Positions 45,597-60,214 of a stretch of 64,000 nt of DNA are shown piece by piece. The notes below the pieces were generated by a model. It was not told the origin of the DNA. It made no database searches and saw nothing but the letters and a program-made list of their open reading frames with translations. The position numbers and the translations under genes were made by a program. The stretch's first letter is position 1. The number at the start of each line of letters is the position of its first letter. The stretch is from Hansfordia pulvinata (taxonomy: Eukaryota > Ascomycota > Sordariomycetes > Xylariales), in contig BJKQ01000011.1 of the NCBI GenBank assembly GCA_006538405.1, forward strand, positions 1,551,501-1,615,500. Reading direction: 5' to 3'.

Positions 45597-45819
45597 CATC
45601 CATTGCGTCCAGGGTTGGAATGGAAGTCACCTACCTGCACTGGAGAGCCGCGCTTCCATCCGCTACCACGAGTGCACGAGTACATCCATCCTGGCTGGAG
45701 CCCGCCCACCCACACCAAGGCGGCGGCGGCGGCCCTCGGCGCGGCAAGTCGCAAGTGATGGATGTCTCCATGGATCCACGGATTCCATGGATGGCAGCAA
45801 GGCCTACCAGCATACGTAA

Positions 45820-48198
<2,379 letters not shown>

Positions 48199-51100
48199 GT
48201 CACGATGAGATGATGACGAAAGTATAGAGGGTATTCAAAAGCGGCGGGTATTCTATAGATAATCTCTGGTTGGGTTTGGCCAGAAGCGGCTTGATGGTCG
48301 GATGTGGCAGATGCGTGGCGCGTCTCGGCACAAGCATGCTTTTGATAGAAAGGGCGGTACGTGGCGGCTAGAGAAGATCAGCGTTGCCGTAGATCTTAGC
48401 GGCTACGCGAAACGATCTTAGCCGCAATCTCAATACAGACATACACCACGTATCCAAAGTCACGACCTGGAGTGTGCAATTGAGCAAAACTTGCAAACTG
48501 GACTTGTTGCGGCCCAGATCCGTAGCGTAGAGACGCATTGGAGACTTTGAGTGAGGGAGTGGCTATAGAGCAGCGTTCATGGAGATGCCGGGAATGAGAG
48601 GCATTACGTAGGTACCTACCTGATATTTTAGCCGGGTTGTCGTCGGGCCACGCCACAAATACTGAAGCGCGACGAATGCGCTTGCCAACCACCGCGGATT
48701 ACCATAGGGATCAACGGGTAAGGGCCTTCAGCTGCCACGGCGATGCCTTGTCTTATTTCGAATGTATCCAAGATATATAAGGTAGATTGTAGGTACTCCC
48801 GTTGAGCTCGATCCCTAGTTAGGTACATGTATGTGCTAGACAGACCTATGTAGACAAACTTGTCGGTTTCCCTCCACCAGCATGCAACGATGCCGTGCAT
48901 ACGCGTGCGCAGCGACCGCTCGGTGGACGCCTCCCGCCCATGCAAACAGACCGTAAGGGAGACGCCAGCCCGGGTGTCGCCCAGGCGGGGCTGTTCTTCC
49001 CTGGCTCTTTGTTCTGTGTTCATCCGGGGACGCGACGTGTATCTTTGGGAGGCGTCTCGGGTCCTGGGTCGTTGCCAGGTGCACAGGACATCAGCTCCGG
49101 TACAGCGATTTACTCCACGTAGGTACCTAGGTACTCGGCCTCAATCATGCAGCTCCCTCCACCCCCAGCTCGTCAGTTGCGGTGTGTGTCTTCTCCTGAA
49201 GGGGGAGGGACATTCACTACCTAAGCAAGCCCAGCTGTTAGCATGAATGAACACTCGTATCCGCTGGTGGCATTAGACCGGGCTGGATGTCGTTCGCATC
49301 GGTCTCACTGGGCCAGGCATACGCATTGAATGTCACTGAGAGGGCGGGGTCGAGGATGAAGAGGTGTCGAAGATGTCGGCGGCAGCGGCGGTGGACGGCG
49401 ACAGCCGGATGGTGGAGGGGCTGAGGCTCAATTCGCAGCCGCTCCTGAACCCGCAAGAGGTACACTCATGATGTTACGGGGCACCTATAGTACTCTACGA
49501 GTACGCGTAGGGTGCTCGTGGCCTTGGACGCGGTCAGTTCAAACGCTGTGCTTGTGTCGGGTGAGGGGTGATCGAGGAGACACCTTCATGGATTCCACCA
49601 TGCCCCTGCCTGGGCCTGACGAACGTCTTTGATGCCCGAAAGGCTCCTTGAGATCCAACCAGAGCCCACCGTACCGGCACAAGCGATCCAATGCGCAGTG
49701 GGATCTCATTCTTGCGAGTGCTCCGTATGCCGCCCGACTAACGACAACGGCCCGTACAGTACACGGCCAGAGCAATATGTACTGTGACGGCTGGGGGAGA
49801 TTTGAATGCAGGGGAGGCGGGGAGGGGTCAACCTTCAAACTCTTCGTGGCAATACACAGATATCTCCAGAGGCAGCGGTACCAGCCGAGGTGGAATTGGG
49901 TTCATCATGATCAAAGCTTGGGGCGGACGAATACAAAGATCAAGCGCAGAAGGTGTGCGATTGATTGCTTGTTCAGCAGGCATTGATTCACTCACAGATG
50001 GAGTCAGAAGAGCAACATGAACCTGGACAGTCGAGGTAGAGGTACCTTGGGTGGTCTCTCGGCTTGGCCCGTTCGAGGGGTGCGACTGCGGCGGTGAGCA
50101 AGTACCCAGAGGTACCTACTCAGGTACCTAAGGTAGTGCTTTGGTTCGCAGCAGCTGCGAGTACTCGTACTGCTGTCACGGAGCGGCCCCTGGGCGAGAC
50201 ACCGTCCAGCGACAGTCCGAGGACTGCGATGATCAGCACAGCACCGATTGCGTCTGGGCTCTAGAGGCTCCGAATGCGTTTCTGCAGGTTCTTTCCATGA
50301 AGCTCAGCTTGCGCTCCTTCATTTCGAGTGCATGCTGGCTGGCGCGCGCCGACTGTCGACGGCATTGGATGCGCACTGCTCGCCAGCCGAAACCCCGCGG
50401 TTCATCCGCACAGTGCGCGAGGGCCGCTGTTGACGTGGCCGTGGGCTGGCGGTCGCGCGCGCGCGCAGGGCGAATCACAGGGCTGGCCCGAGAGGGACCC
50501 TGCCGTGCCCGCCCCCCCTCCCCCAGCTGGAGCGCCCGTCGATGCGCCAGACCGGGCAGCACCAGCCAGCGCAGAAGGCCGGGCTAGCGCTGGGCATATC
50601 GGGGCTAGACGGCGGCACCCGACTACCTTGCTGGTACCCCTCTTCCACTGCCCATCGACGGTAAACCCAAGTCCCTGACTGGTCGTGACCCATGATCGAC
50701 CTATGGCAGCCCTGCCCACTTTCTTCTTCTGCCCAACCCCATCCTCCGCCAGCTTCCAAGGTTCCAAGGCCGCTCGCCCACGCCATTTCCACCCACCACG
50801 ACAACCACCACCACCGCCTCAGGCCTCTTCCAGCTCGTTGCCTGCTTTTCCCTCTCATCTTGATACTCGTATTCCCACACGTTCCCGCGCACGCACTATG
50901 CCGCGCTTGCGCCGCCTCGCCCCCAGCCTCACCCCTTGACTGGTTCTCCTGCCTCCCGGGCCACCACGCTCATTGACGCACCCTGCCTTGTCCCTCTCTA
51001 CCTGCGCCCACCTTCCTCGCAGCTGCCTACTTCCCCTTGGGCGCCCATCCAAAGCACGACGACGCCAGTCCAGGCGACTCCCTCGCGGAACCACACCTTG

Positions 51101-51333
51101 CCTCTGCCGCCAGCTACGACGCCCTCGTCACACCGTGACTCTGGCTGGCCCTCACTCTCGCCCTAGTGGCTCCCTTGCCCTGTCTTCTCCGGCCCCTCGC
51201 AACACCGCCGCCTTGGTTGAAGCCTGCTCCGGTTGCGACCCCTTCCCAGGTCTCGGGCCGCTGTTGAGGTGTTCCGCACCTCTTGCCAGCGGCTGTTCCA
51301 GCCTCCGTTCTCCCCCTCGCACTCCGTCTCATC
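48199..51333. other. 3.1-kb intergenic region, nothing recognised
   Basis: No supported gene. GGTACCT-type sequences recur (48611, 49122, 50041, 50110), and TACTCGTA-type octamers start at 49496, 50162 and 50864. From about 50690 to 51330 the plus strand is strongly C/T-rich with few ATGs, as expected for the promoter and leader of the following gene. Confidence 0.6.
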
Positions 51334-54041
51334 ATGGGCTCCGGAGACAAGGACAAGGACGGCGAGGCCGTTGACGCCTCAGTCCTCACGGCCAGCGAAG
51401 AACGCCCACGTGAGAAGCGGCCCAAGAGCCGGTCCGACAGAGATCCAGACCGGGAACGTCACCGCGAGCGTACCAAGGGCGAGAGACGCGAACGCAAAGA
51501 CCGCGACAGAGACAAGGACAGAGATGGAGACGGCCATCGCCACCACAAGTCTTCCTCGACTCGATCCTCAAGACACAAATCCTCCTCCAACCCCGATGGC
51601 GACTCGCGAATCTCCTCTCACTCTGGACGCCGCCGGCACCGGACCCAGGAAGAGAAAGAGAGAGACCGCGCCAAGAAGTCCTCATCTATGACTGATCTCG
51701 TCCCTGAGTTGTCGGGCGAACGCATCAGCATGCCCTATCCCAACTTCAGCAAGGCTCACAGCAAAGAGAGTGTCCGGGGTGGCACAGAGCTGGACATGTC
51801 GACCACCGAGACAAACAAACCCGCTACACCCGAGGCCACCGATCTCGGCGGGTCGAGGCTGCGCTCCAAGTCCGTCGACGGCTCGGGCGCTTCTGCGAAT
51901 AGCCGCCAGAGCAACAGAAAGTCCTCCTCACACAAGGGCACGCGCCCACCCAGCCCGCCTGAGACGGACCTTTCGGAGGAGAAGAGGAGAAGCACACACT
52001 CGTCGGGACACCTTCAAGCTGACTATGACGCCGACACACAGAGGCCCAAGTCGCGAGCTTCAGGCCTTTCTCGCTCCGGATCTAGGCGTTCTGACAAATC
52101 CAGGCCTTCCAGTTACACTCACCGGGTCAGCGATGAGCGCTCTACTGCGAGCGATGAGAGGACAGCCGGTGCCCGGTCGGAAGCCACCTCCGTCGCGCCC
52201 AAACGCGTCTCCTCCCGGAGGAACTCTCGAATCCCCAGCCCCATGGACGCGGACGACTCGCCCGATTCGGTTCAGGACTCGTCGCCCAAAACGCCCAACA
52301 CTGCCTCGCATTTCCCCCACTCATATTCAAGCCAGAAGTCCCCCTCGAACCAGCACTTCCGCTACAGCGCCCAAGATCGGCCAACGCCTTCGGCGACTCC
52401 GGCCACCGACTTCGGCCCCCCGCCTCCTCCGCCTCCCCCTCCGGGCTCTATGGACTTCTCCGAAGTCCCCAGAGTCGATTATCTACTTCAGCATGGCGGT
52501 CTCAGCTACCCTGTGTCCAAGAACTTTCTGTCTGTCGTGCCCCGAAACAACGGCACGCGACCTTCAAACCCACCGCTGGCCGGTGCGGAGGTGCTCTTTG
52601 CGCCATTCTTCAACCTCCTGGGCCAGTACGAGAACGTCATCAACAAGCAGGGGTCCGTGGCCGTGGCAACGGGTCACAAGTCCGTGGCCAGGCGTCTACT
52701 CGATCGCCTCGAGGACGTTTTCTCCAGAGATCTGCCCGAAGAGGGTTGCAACTGCGTCATGTGCGAATCGACCCCGGATCGCCACAGGGGTTTGGGCTGG
52801 GGAGAGGTGCTTGAGCGAGTGGGGGCAGAGTGGAAATGCCGCCTTGGCCACCTTTCGACCTCGCCAGCATTGGCCAAAGCGCTGCTGAAGTCGCCGCAGA
52901 GATTCCGCCACGCCCTGCCTCCCCAGTCAAGCTCGATCCTGACATAGCTGAGGAGTTCAGGGAGCACTATTTGCGACAATCCAAGAAGGTCAAGGCCGCT
53001 GTCGACAAGTGGATGAACAACTGCGATGAGGCGCCCGCTCCACCGCCCACCGACGTCGACGACGAGACGCTGGCGTTTGCCATCTTGACGAATCTTGACC
53101 GCGAGGACCAGCCGTACTTCAACGCCCTGCTGACTGGCACCAAGGAGCTGCACCCGACCCTGCGAGCGCCCACGCCCATGCTCAAGACCAGGACCGACTT
53201 TATGGTTAAAACCGGCCTTGCGCTGCAGCGCGTCTACCGCCTGCAGCAGGCCCCTCGCGATGCAGAGATGGCCATGTATCTGGTCAAGAACCCGGCTCAC
53301 CACGACCTACTGGCTACGATCACGGACATCAGCCCTCAGGAGTGGGAGATTCTAATCTCGGGACGCTTCGACGGCTTCCTTTGGTCGGGCGCCGACGCTG
53401 AAGATACTGATATCCCCCTATCTCGCGGTGCCACACCCAACATGTTCTCGCCCCCTCCCTCGCGTGGAGGAGCCGGAACCCCCAGCATCCCGATCCGCTC
53501 CACGCCTGGTTTTGGCGCCTCACGCAACACGACGCCCTTCTCTGGTGTCTACTCACGAGGCCCGACGCCGTCATCTTTCATATCCTTGTCGTCCTCGGCC
53601 AACTCCCAGGGCCACAACAGACAGGCAGTATCCCACGACGAGGAACTCGAGATGGCCGTCCTGGCCGAAGTGGAGCGAGAGATCTACCAGGGAATGGAAG
53701 CACTTGAGGACGCGTTTGAGAAGCTACACCATCGTGCCGAGGTGGTGCGCAATGCTCTGCGTCAGCGCAACACGGGCCTATCCATGAACATGCAAAACCG
53801 TCGCGGCATCGACGTTCTGCCCGAGTCGGGCGATTCGGTTCGCAGCGGCTACCAGAGACCGCCGTGGGCCATGGGTGACGAAGACGGCGGAGCCAGCGAG
53901 AGCGACTGGGGTGGTGACGACTTCACGGACCTGGCACCCGAAGACTCGGCAAGCAATGTGTCGAGCTCGAGACACCGCCGTCCCAAGCGGCGAACCGAGC
54001 GACGAACACCGGCCCCTATCGAGGAGGAAGACGAGGGTTGA
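51334..54041 (+). CDS. Large disordered fungal protein of the putative '5mC G/T-mismatch glycosylase' group (apparent frameshift)
   Basis: An intronless gene of about 902 residues once one missing base is allowed for. Residues 1-370 are disordered: RS/RD/KD-rich (DRDPDRERHRERTKGERRER) and Ser/Arg-rich, then a proline run GPPPPPPPPPGSMDF. A conserved core begins around residue 385: DYLLQHGGLSYPVSKNFLSV, VLFAPFFNLLGQYENVI, GHKSVARRLLDRLEDVF and CNCVMCESTPDRHRGLGWGE, followed after the break by MPPWPPFDLASIG. Next come a helical region, an LSSSANSQGHN linker, a coiled coil (LEMAVLAEVEREIYQGMEAL) and an acidic/basic tail. Databases often label this group a DNA glycosylase, but no helix-hairpin-helix or uracil-glycosylase motif is visible, so I assign no activity. 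The frame changes at the five-G run 52821-52825 (near codon 498); six Gs would join the halves. Read literally, translation stops at 52947 after 537 residues. Confidence 0.75.
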
Positions 54042-56409
54042 GACTGATGGCCTTGAATTGGGGCAACTTGGCCGAGCGAGCTGGGAGCTCAAGGTGACAT
54101 GAATCTACGATACGAAACGACACGCGACGATGAACCGAATGAGTCTTACAAGACGGGTGCACACGAAGCCATGCGTTATGAGAAGCCAGGCTGGGTTCGA
54201 GGAGCGTTCCTTCACGACATATATCACCTTTAGCTGCGGGGTCTCAGAGGAGCGAGACTCGGCGCAATATGCGACGACATGGGATGTCTGGGGGTTTGCT
54301 GTTTTCTCAAGGTTTCTTTTCTCGTCTCCTCGGTGGCGACTGAGCGGTCGACCAAGTGCACATTCGTGATGGACTGCGTGAATAGCAAGGACACAGGCGT
54401 GATGGATTAATATGGGGATGGTGTTCGCTGTATCTGCCGCCCTGGGACCACGTTTTGCGATAGATGGCACATGGTTCACGTGTGGGCGAATGGATCCACT
54501 GCCCATACATAAGTTGGTAGCTAGCAAATTGCATGGACAAGGCGTTTTTTTGTCTTTAGAAATTGGTCATATGGGCATGAATCGAACCGCCGTAAGTGAC
54601 CTGGTTATGTGCAGCGTCCCTTCTCCAGGGCCGAGAACAGTGCCCACTTGATTGGAAGAATAGATACCACGAGTATCCCGTACATGAGGCCAACATCCAG
54701 CCAAGGTGCGGACGCGCTGGGATTGTCTGTTGAGGCTCAGGCGGCAAGGGCTTTCAGAAAGCTGAGCTGTGTGTGGACGAATAGAGACAGGTATTGCCGG
54801 GGGTGAAGTTGCGCCCGGGTCAGTCAATTGTCGCTTTGATGGTCTGCGAACCTCCTCGCAGTCGATTTCGGCCGGGTCTGGCCATGCTTGTCCGAAGAGG
54901 TACGGAAATCGTGGGCAGGTGAGAAACCTGCATTTGCGCCGAACCGACCGAGACTCCGTGACTCCGTACCACACAGGAACGTCGTATGGTTTGCACGGGA
55001 CGGGGCGGACTTCCCAAACCTGCAGGGCCGTGGGGCCGGGCCGAGTAAGCGGCCATCGCCCGCCGACTCGAGAGACGGGCAGGGCTACAGGGCGACGACC
55101 TCCGCGCGCAAGTACGAACGCACTGGGCAGGGCAGACTGGTACAAGCGCGCAACAAAATATATGTGCGTACCGTAGATGCATAGATATCTCTAGAGTTAG
55201 GTACTGAGGCATGGTCGTTTGTCCACGCTGACGTGGTGTACGAGTAGTGGGTTCGACGGGGCTTTCGTTGCCGCCGTAGCGGCTATCGTCGCGGTCGAAT
55301 ACAGACACTGGAGGTATGTCTGGTATTTCCATTCCTGGTGCGTACATACAACATCAACGTATCACACGAGTAGTGGTGGCAGGTCCGCACGTCCGGTAAT
55401 CGTAAGCGGGTCGGAGGCGGACGGAGCGGCTCCTACCAACTGCCGATTTAGGCAGGCGGGGCAGACTCATCGGAATCAGATACCTCCTGCCGAGTGATGT
55501 GTGTGCCTACACGCATGTAACTTGTATCTGGCTAGCGGGAGCACGTAGAGAGCATTAGAACCTTGAGGCAGCCGGAGCCCTGGATCCATTGGAAAAGCCA
55601 CTGGGCTCGGCTGCTCCAGCTTGCAAGCTTCAGGGCTGTCAAGCACCTGCAGGGCTCCAGCTGGATGCCCCGCCCCAATCCCGCCCAGTGGTCCCAATTG
55701 AGCGCCCTCCACACTGCGTACAAGGTGTAAGAAAGGACGGACAGGCAGGCCCTTCAGCCTCACGGTACTTAGACGTCGTCGCCGACCGCACCCGACTTTG
55801 TTTGCATCTTCCAGCACTCGGCCCCGAACGCCGCCAGCCTCGTGGCAATGGGAGAGACCCAGATGGGCTGCCCGTCCGGCCCTGCAGCAGGGCAACACCT
55901 CCCGACCTGCACAAGACCGGAACCTCCGTACGTCGAACCCTGTATAAGACACTGCGCCAGTCCGGCTCTCCTACCAGCCAGAATGCGAGATAGGACAGAC
56001 AGCACAGTTTCTTCCATCGTTTGCGTCTTCATTCATTTACTCATCCCTTCAGTCATTCGTTCGTTTTTGTTCGTTCGTTTCGTCCCGCGGCCTTCATCTT
56101 TCTCTTTCATCTGCTTCTCCTGGCCCTACTTGGCCTCTCCGCTCTCTTGAACACTCTCGCTCGCTCAGGTAGCTTCACACAGTCGCTCACTCATCCCAGT
56201 CGCCATCTTTATATCTTGCTTTCGCTTACTTCAGCCTTTTGCGTCATTTCACAAATTTGAGCCTGCCTGGTTCTTCGTCGAAATCTGCCACTCGTGGGTT
56301 TCCAAGGTTCTTCATTGCAAGCCCGGCCTCCCCTGTCTTTACGACCACCACCAGCAGCAGCCAGCCAGCCAGCCATCCCTCAGTCTCCCACTTGTCAACC
56401 TTCGGCACA
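54042..56409. other. Intergenic region and subtilisin promoter/leader
   Basis: No gene is supported in 2.4 kb. A TACGAGTA octamer starts at 55239. A TATA-like GTATAAGA lies at 55940, followed by about 430 bp that is strikingly C/T-rich with TTCG repeats (56058-56083), the likely 5' leader of the subtilisin. Confidence 0.6.
55940..55947 (+). promoter_or_regulatory. TATA-like element upstream of the subtilisin
   Basis: TGTATAAG precedes the long CT-rich leader. If used, the 5'UTR would be about 430 nt, or shorter if the TTTATATC at 56208 is used instead. The choice cannot be made from sequence alone. Confidence 0.35.
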
Positions 56410-57798
56410 ATGCACGTCTTCTCGACTCTCGTTTCTCTCTCCATGGCCTCGATGGCTTTTGCAGGCCCCATCGCGCAGCGCAGCAGCGCTCCGCTGGGCC
56501 GCCGCGGCGGCAAGGCACCCGTCTACTACAACACACAGACTGCAAACACGTTTGGTACGGCCGCCGCCAAGCCCAATAACTTCCTTGTCGTCTACCAGGA
56601 GGCCGACTTCATGACAGAGGGTGTCGACGAGACAGTCGAGCACTACGCCAACAAGGCCGACAAGAGCTTCAAGGGCGCCATCGAGGGGTTCTCGGGCACC
56701 CTGGGCCCGGACGACATTGAGGAGCTGCGCGACAGCAACCGCGTCGCCTTCATCGAAGAGGACTCGCGCTTCACTCCCGCCAAGATGACCACCGAGAAGG
56801 ACGCTGTTTGGGGGCTGAGCCGCATGTCGCACCGCGAGAAGGCACACGAGCCGGGATACGTCTACGACGACACAGCCGGCGAGGGCACCTGCATCTATGT
56901 CATCGACAGCGGAGTCAACGTCGAGCACCCGGACTTTGAGGGCCGTGCAAAGTGGCTCAAGGACTTTACGGGAGACGGCCAGACTGATGGTACGTGTTTT
57001 GCATGCCTTTCCCCTCGCGTCCTTTTCTCTCTTCTCTCTCTCTCTCTTGTTCCCCTGATCACAAAAATACAACCAAAAAAAAATCACTGACACCCCGTAA
57101 CAGAAGAGGGTCACGGTACCCTGGTAGCCGGCTGCGCGGCGTCCAAGACGTACGGCGTGGCCAAGAAGGCGCAGATTCTGGCACTGCGCGTCATCGGCAA
57201 TTCGGGCTCGTCGTCGGGCTCCGACATCATTAACGCCATGGACCTGGTGCTCGAGGACCGCAAGACGCGGCACTGCCCTAATGGCGTCGTCGTCAACATG
57301 TCGCTGGGCGGCCAAAAGATGCACTCGATCAACCAGGCCGCCGAGAAGCTGGCCGGCAGCGACATCTTCGTCGCCGTCGCCGCGGGCAACCAGGATGACG
57401 ACGCTGCCAACTACTCGCCGGCCTCGGCGGGCGCCGGAGTCTGCACCATTGGCGCCAGCGACGAGAACGACGAGCGGGCCAACTTCTCCAACTTTGGCGC
57501 CCGTGTCGACTTCTTCGCCCCCGGCAAGCACATCGTCTCGACCAGCAACGACCTGAGCCACAAGTCCGACGACGGCACCTCATTCTCCTCGCCCTACATT
57601 GCGGGCCTGGGCGCCTACATGCTGGCCTTGAACAACGGCCGCAACGGCACCGAGGCCGCGGGTCCCCAGGGTGATGCCGCCGCCATCAAGCCTGCCAACC
57701 TGTGCGAGCACATGAAGAGCCTCGCGACCAAGGGCGTTGTCAGCGGCAGCCCCAAGGGCACCACCATGGCCCTAGCCTTTAACGGCGCTGAAGCCTGA
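56410..57798 (+). CDS. Secreted subtilisin-like serine protease (proteinase K/S8 family)
   Basis: Two exons, 56410-56989 and 57104-57798, give 424 residues. Signal peptide: MHVFSTLVSLSMASMAFAGP. A propeptide of the I9 inhibitor type follows (NNFLVVYQEADFMTEGVDE to VAFIEEDSRF, about residues 57-122). The mature domain begins near residue 125. Catalytic triad: Asp166 in YVIDSGVNVEHPDFEGRA, His197 in EEGHGTLVAG, Ser353 in GTSFSSPYIAG. The oxyanion Asn lies in VAAAGNQDDDAAN. The Ser loop is unusual, since most proteinase-K-like enzymes read GTSMA(S/T)PHVAG. Here Met-Ala is Phe-Ser and His is Tyr. The catalytic residues are intact, so activity is expected with possibly altered specificity. It degrades extracellular protein; related enzymes serve nutrition or cuticle degradation in insect- and nematode-associated fungi. 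The 114-nt intron lies just before the His motif. Confidence 0.95.
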
Positions 57799-59800
57799 AG
57801 GCGCGCGCCTGGCCTCGACCTGCTCGGGTTCTTCGACTCTCTTGCTCGTTCTCTCCATTCCGTCATTTCATCACCATTGTGATCATCATCGTGACAGCAA
57901 CGAAGCATTCACACAATTCTCCCACACCGGCACAGGCGCAGGAACCCACACGCACATATGCACATACAATCATGTACAAACGCTCGTTCTCCTTCGCACG
58001 ATACACGAATCCACCTTTTTCTCGACCACAAGCTCTCTTGCGTCATATACAGCCACGCACCACTTTATCACACTCATTTCCCCTCATGACCAGCGACTTG
58101 TCTTTCTTTATCAACTGTCATTTAACCCCATACCACCCTTCTACCGCGACCGGCTTCGTCATTCACTTTTCTTCCAGCCTTCCCTCTTCGTGGCGGTTGT
58201 ACTTTTTTTTCCCCTTGCCGACCCCCCAACCAAATGGCAAGGCCCTTGGAGATTAGAAGCACAAAGATCCGTGACATTCACTGAATGAGTGTCGCTTCAC
58301 CAGCTGATTCGCTCGCTTCCTATCCAGCTCCTTTTTTTGTCGTTTCATGCCAACAGAGCTGCCGGTCAGCAGGCTGGCTCTGGGCCCTGCCATGCATTTT
58401 TCGAAGACGCACTTTTACGATTGTTTCCATTTACCGTCAGGGAGTTACTGGGCGTCCGGGATCTTCTGTCCTTTTTTCGTTTTTTATGTCATTATCTTCC
58501 TGACGCAGATGTCTGGGAAACTGCATCCGGGATGCTTTCTGTGCCGCAGCAGACCGGGAATCTCTCCACGTCATTGGTTGTTGGGGTGGCTCTGGCCTTT
58601 TTGTTCTCTTTCATACGTCTTCTGCCATCCGCAGTGTTGGTTAACAGAGCGGAGGGTATTATGTATGAGATGTGACGGTATGGGCATGGGCATGGGTATA
58701 GTCATGGGCAGGAGTAGGAGGAGCATCTAGCATCGAATGTAACTTGTTATACTACACCCCAGCGCCATCTCGTTGCTGCGGGTCCGCCGTGATAAAACAG
58801 CCCAGTAACATATTCCCTCGAGCACATTCTCCAACCAGGCAGGTAGTCCATTCGCGAAGCGCCTACTGCGTCAGGCCTCGGGGTTGGCGTCAGCGCTTTT
58901 CTTCCTTGCTCAAAATACCATTCCCAGCTTGTACATCGCAATGTCCCTTTCCTCTCCCTTCTAGTGTTACGTTCGTGGCGCACGTGGGCATCGAAGCCCA
59001 CCTTGCCGAGAGGCAAGGGGGGCGGCGCGACGGGCTGCCCCGGTACGGGAGCAAGAGACGGTAAAAGAGGATATCGTTGGCGGACCCGGCCGAGGGCTCG
59101 AAGCCAATTGCGAGTACGGGCGTTTCCCGTGAGCCCATCTCAGGTGGCGATCGAGTCTCGCGTCCAGACTGAGAGAGCAGGGTACAGTCACTACATGATC
59201 GAGACCGGCAACGGGATAGACGCGGAAGAAGAAGTGTATGGGTATACTGTCTTAGGGGTACCTACCCAAGACTCAAACGAAGGTCATGATAGGTAGCAAG
59301 AACGAAACAGAATGAGAGACCGAGTCGGACAAGAATTGAGAAGAAAAGAATCAAAGCATGGAAGACGTAGGAGCAAGCAGCGACAGCAAACCCACAAAGC
59401 CCGCTTCATTGTCCACAGCGTCGCCGCATCGTCCTGCCTGGCACCCTTCAGAAAGAAATCCCAGCCCTGCGCCCTGTTACTCCCGCTCCAACTCCGGACC
59501 ATGCATGCTGATGCTTGTGTAGTCTGTTTCTACCGTGTCGAGAGTGCCGTGATACCTCGCCCGCTGTGTTGTGGAAATCAAAGGGCTGAAATGTGTCTGC
59601 AAGAAAGTGATTATAGGGGAACCGCTAGGTGGGCGTTGAAACCCGGAGTCTCGTGGCAAACCGCGAGGAGTATTGTGCTCAGCTGTCCATGTTGGCTGGC
59701 GGGTGTCCCCCCTTGAGCTGAATTATGAAGCTGGGCGCTGCCGCACAAGGGTCAATGCTTCCGGTCGTATACCTCGCCAGCAACTGAGGGACATACCTTA
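57799..59800. other. 2.0-kb intergenic region, nothing recognised
   Basis: The first 900 bp are C/T-rich on the plus strand and probably include the subtilisin 3'UTR. A GGGCAT(G)-type repeat occurs at 58681-58712. Frames here lack domains or coding bias. Confidence 0.55.
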
Positions 59801-60057
59801 TCAAGCCCCGGGAATCCAAACATACTCTGTGTTGCAGTAGGCATCACGGGTGTGGTTGCAGTATCCGGCGTTGCCCCAGTTGACACAGATGTCCATCTCC
59901 GGGTTCCTGGTGTCCATTCGCATTGGGCCGAAGCCACACTGGCACTGTTCACTCGAGTTAGCTCTCTGTGGGTACTCATGCCTGGGTGCTTAAATGCTCA
60001 GCAACATACACAGTACCAGTGCCACTCCCAAACGCCATTGTTGCTGGTATGGGCCAT
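59801..60057 (-). CDS. Tiny spliced Cys-rich protein, zinc-ribbon-like
   Basis: Two exons, 60057-60010 and 59944-59801, join in phase 0 across a 65-nt intron (donor GTATGT, acceptor AACAG), giving 63 residues. Neither exon stands out alone. The product has six Cys in a pattern beginning WEWHWYCCQCGFGPM, then DICVNWGNAGYCNH and DAYCNTEYVW, ending IPGA. The YCCxCxxGP opening followed by two further Cys groups is typical of small fungal proteins thought to bind zinc. The second Cys pair is partly replaced (C-V-N-W-G), so metal binding may be altered. There is no signal peptide. A TATAAA lies on the minus strand at 60214-60209, and the stretch between it and the ATG is A/C-rich like a fungal leader. 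An in-frame ATG at 60180 would add 41 residues, but it falls about where transcription should begin, so the shorter form is preferred. Role unknown. Confidence 0.7.
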
Positions 60058-60208
60058 TCTGCACGGTTGGGCTTGGAGTATTGTTCTTGGTTGAGAGAGG
60101 TTTGTCTGCGGCTGATCGGAGGACTGGTGAGTGGGTGTGGTCTGCGATTTGTGTCTGCGTGGTTGCTGGAAGACCATCAACGTTTTCCGAATGCCGGCTT
60201 CTCGTCTC

Positions 60209-60214
60209 TTTATA
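60209..60214 (-). promoter_or_regulatory. TATA box of the small Cys-rich gene
   Basis: TATAAA on the minus strand lies about 152 bp upstream of the ATG at 60057. A start about 30 bp downstream would give a leader of about 120 nt, C- and A-rich with CTCTCAACCAAGAACAAT near its end, as is common in fungi. Confidence 0.5.
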
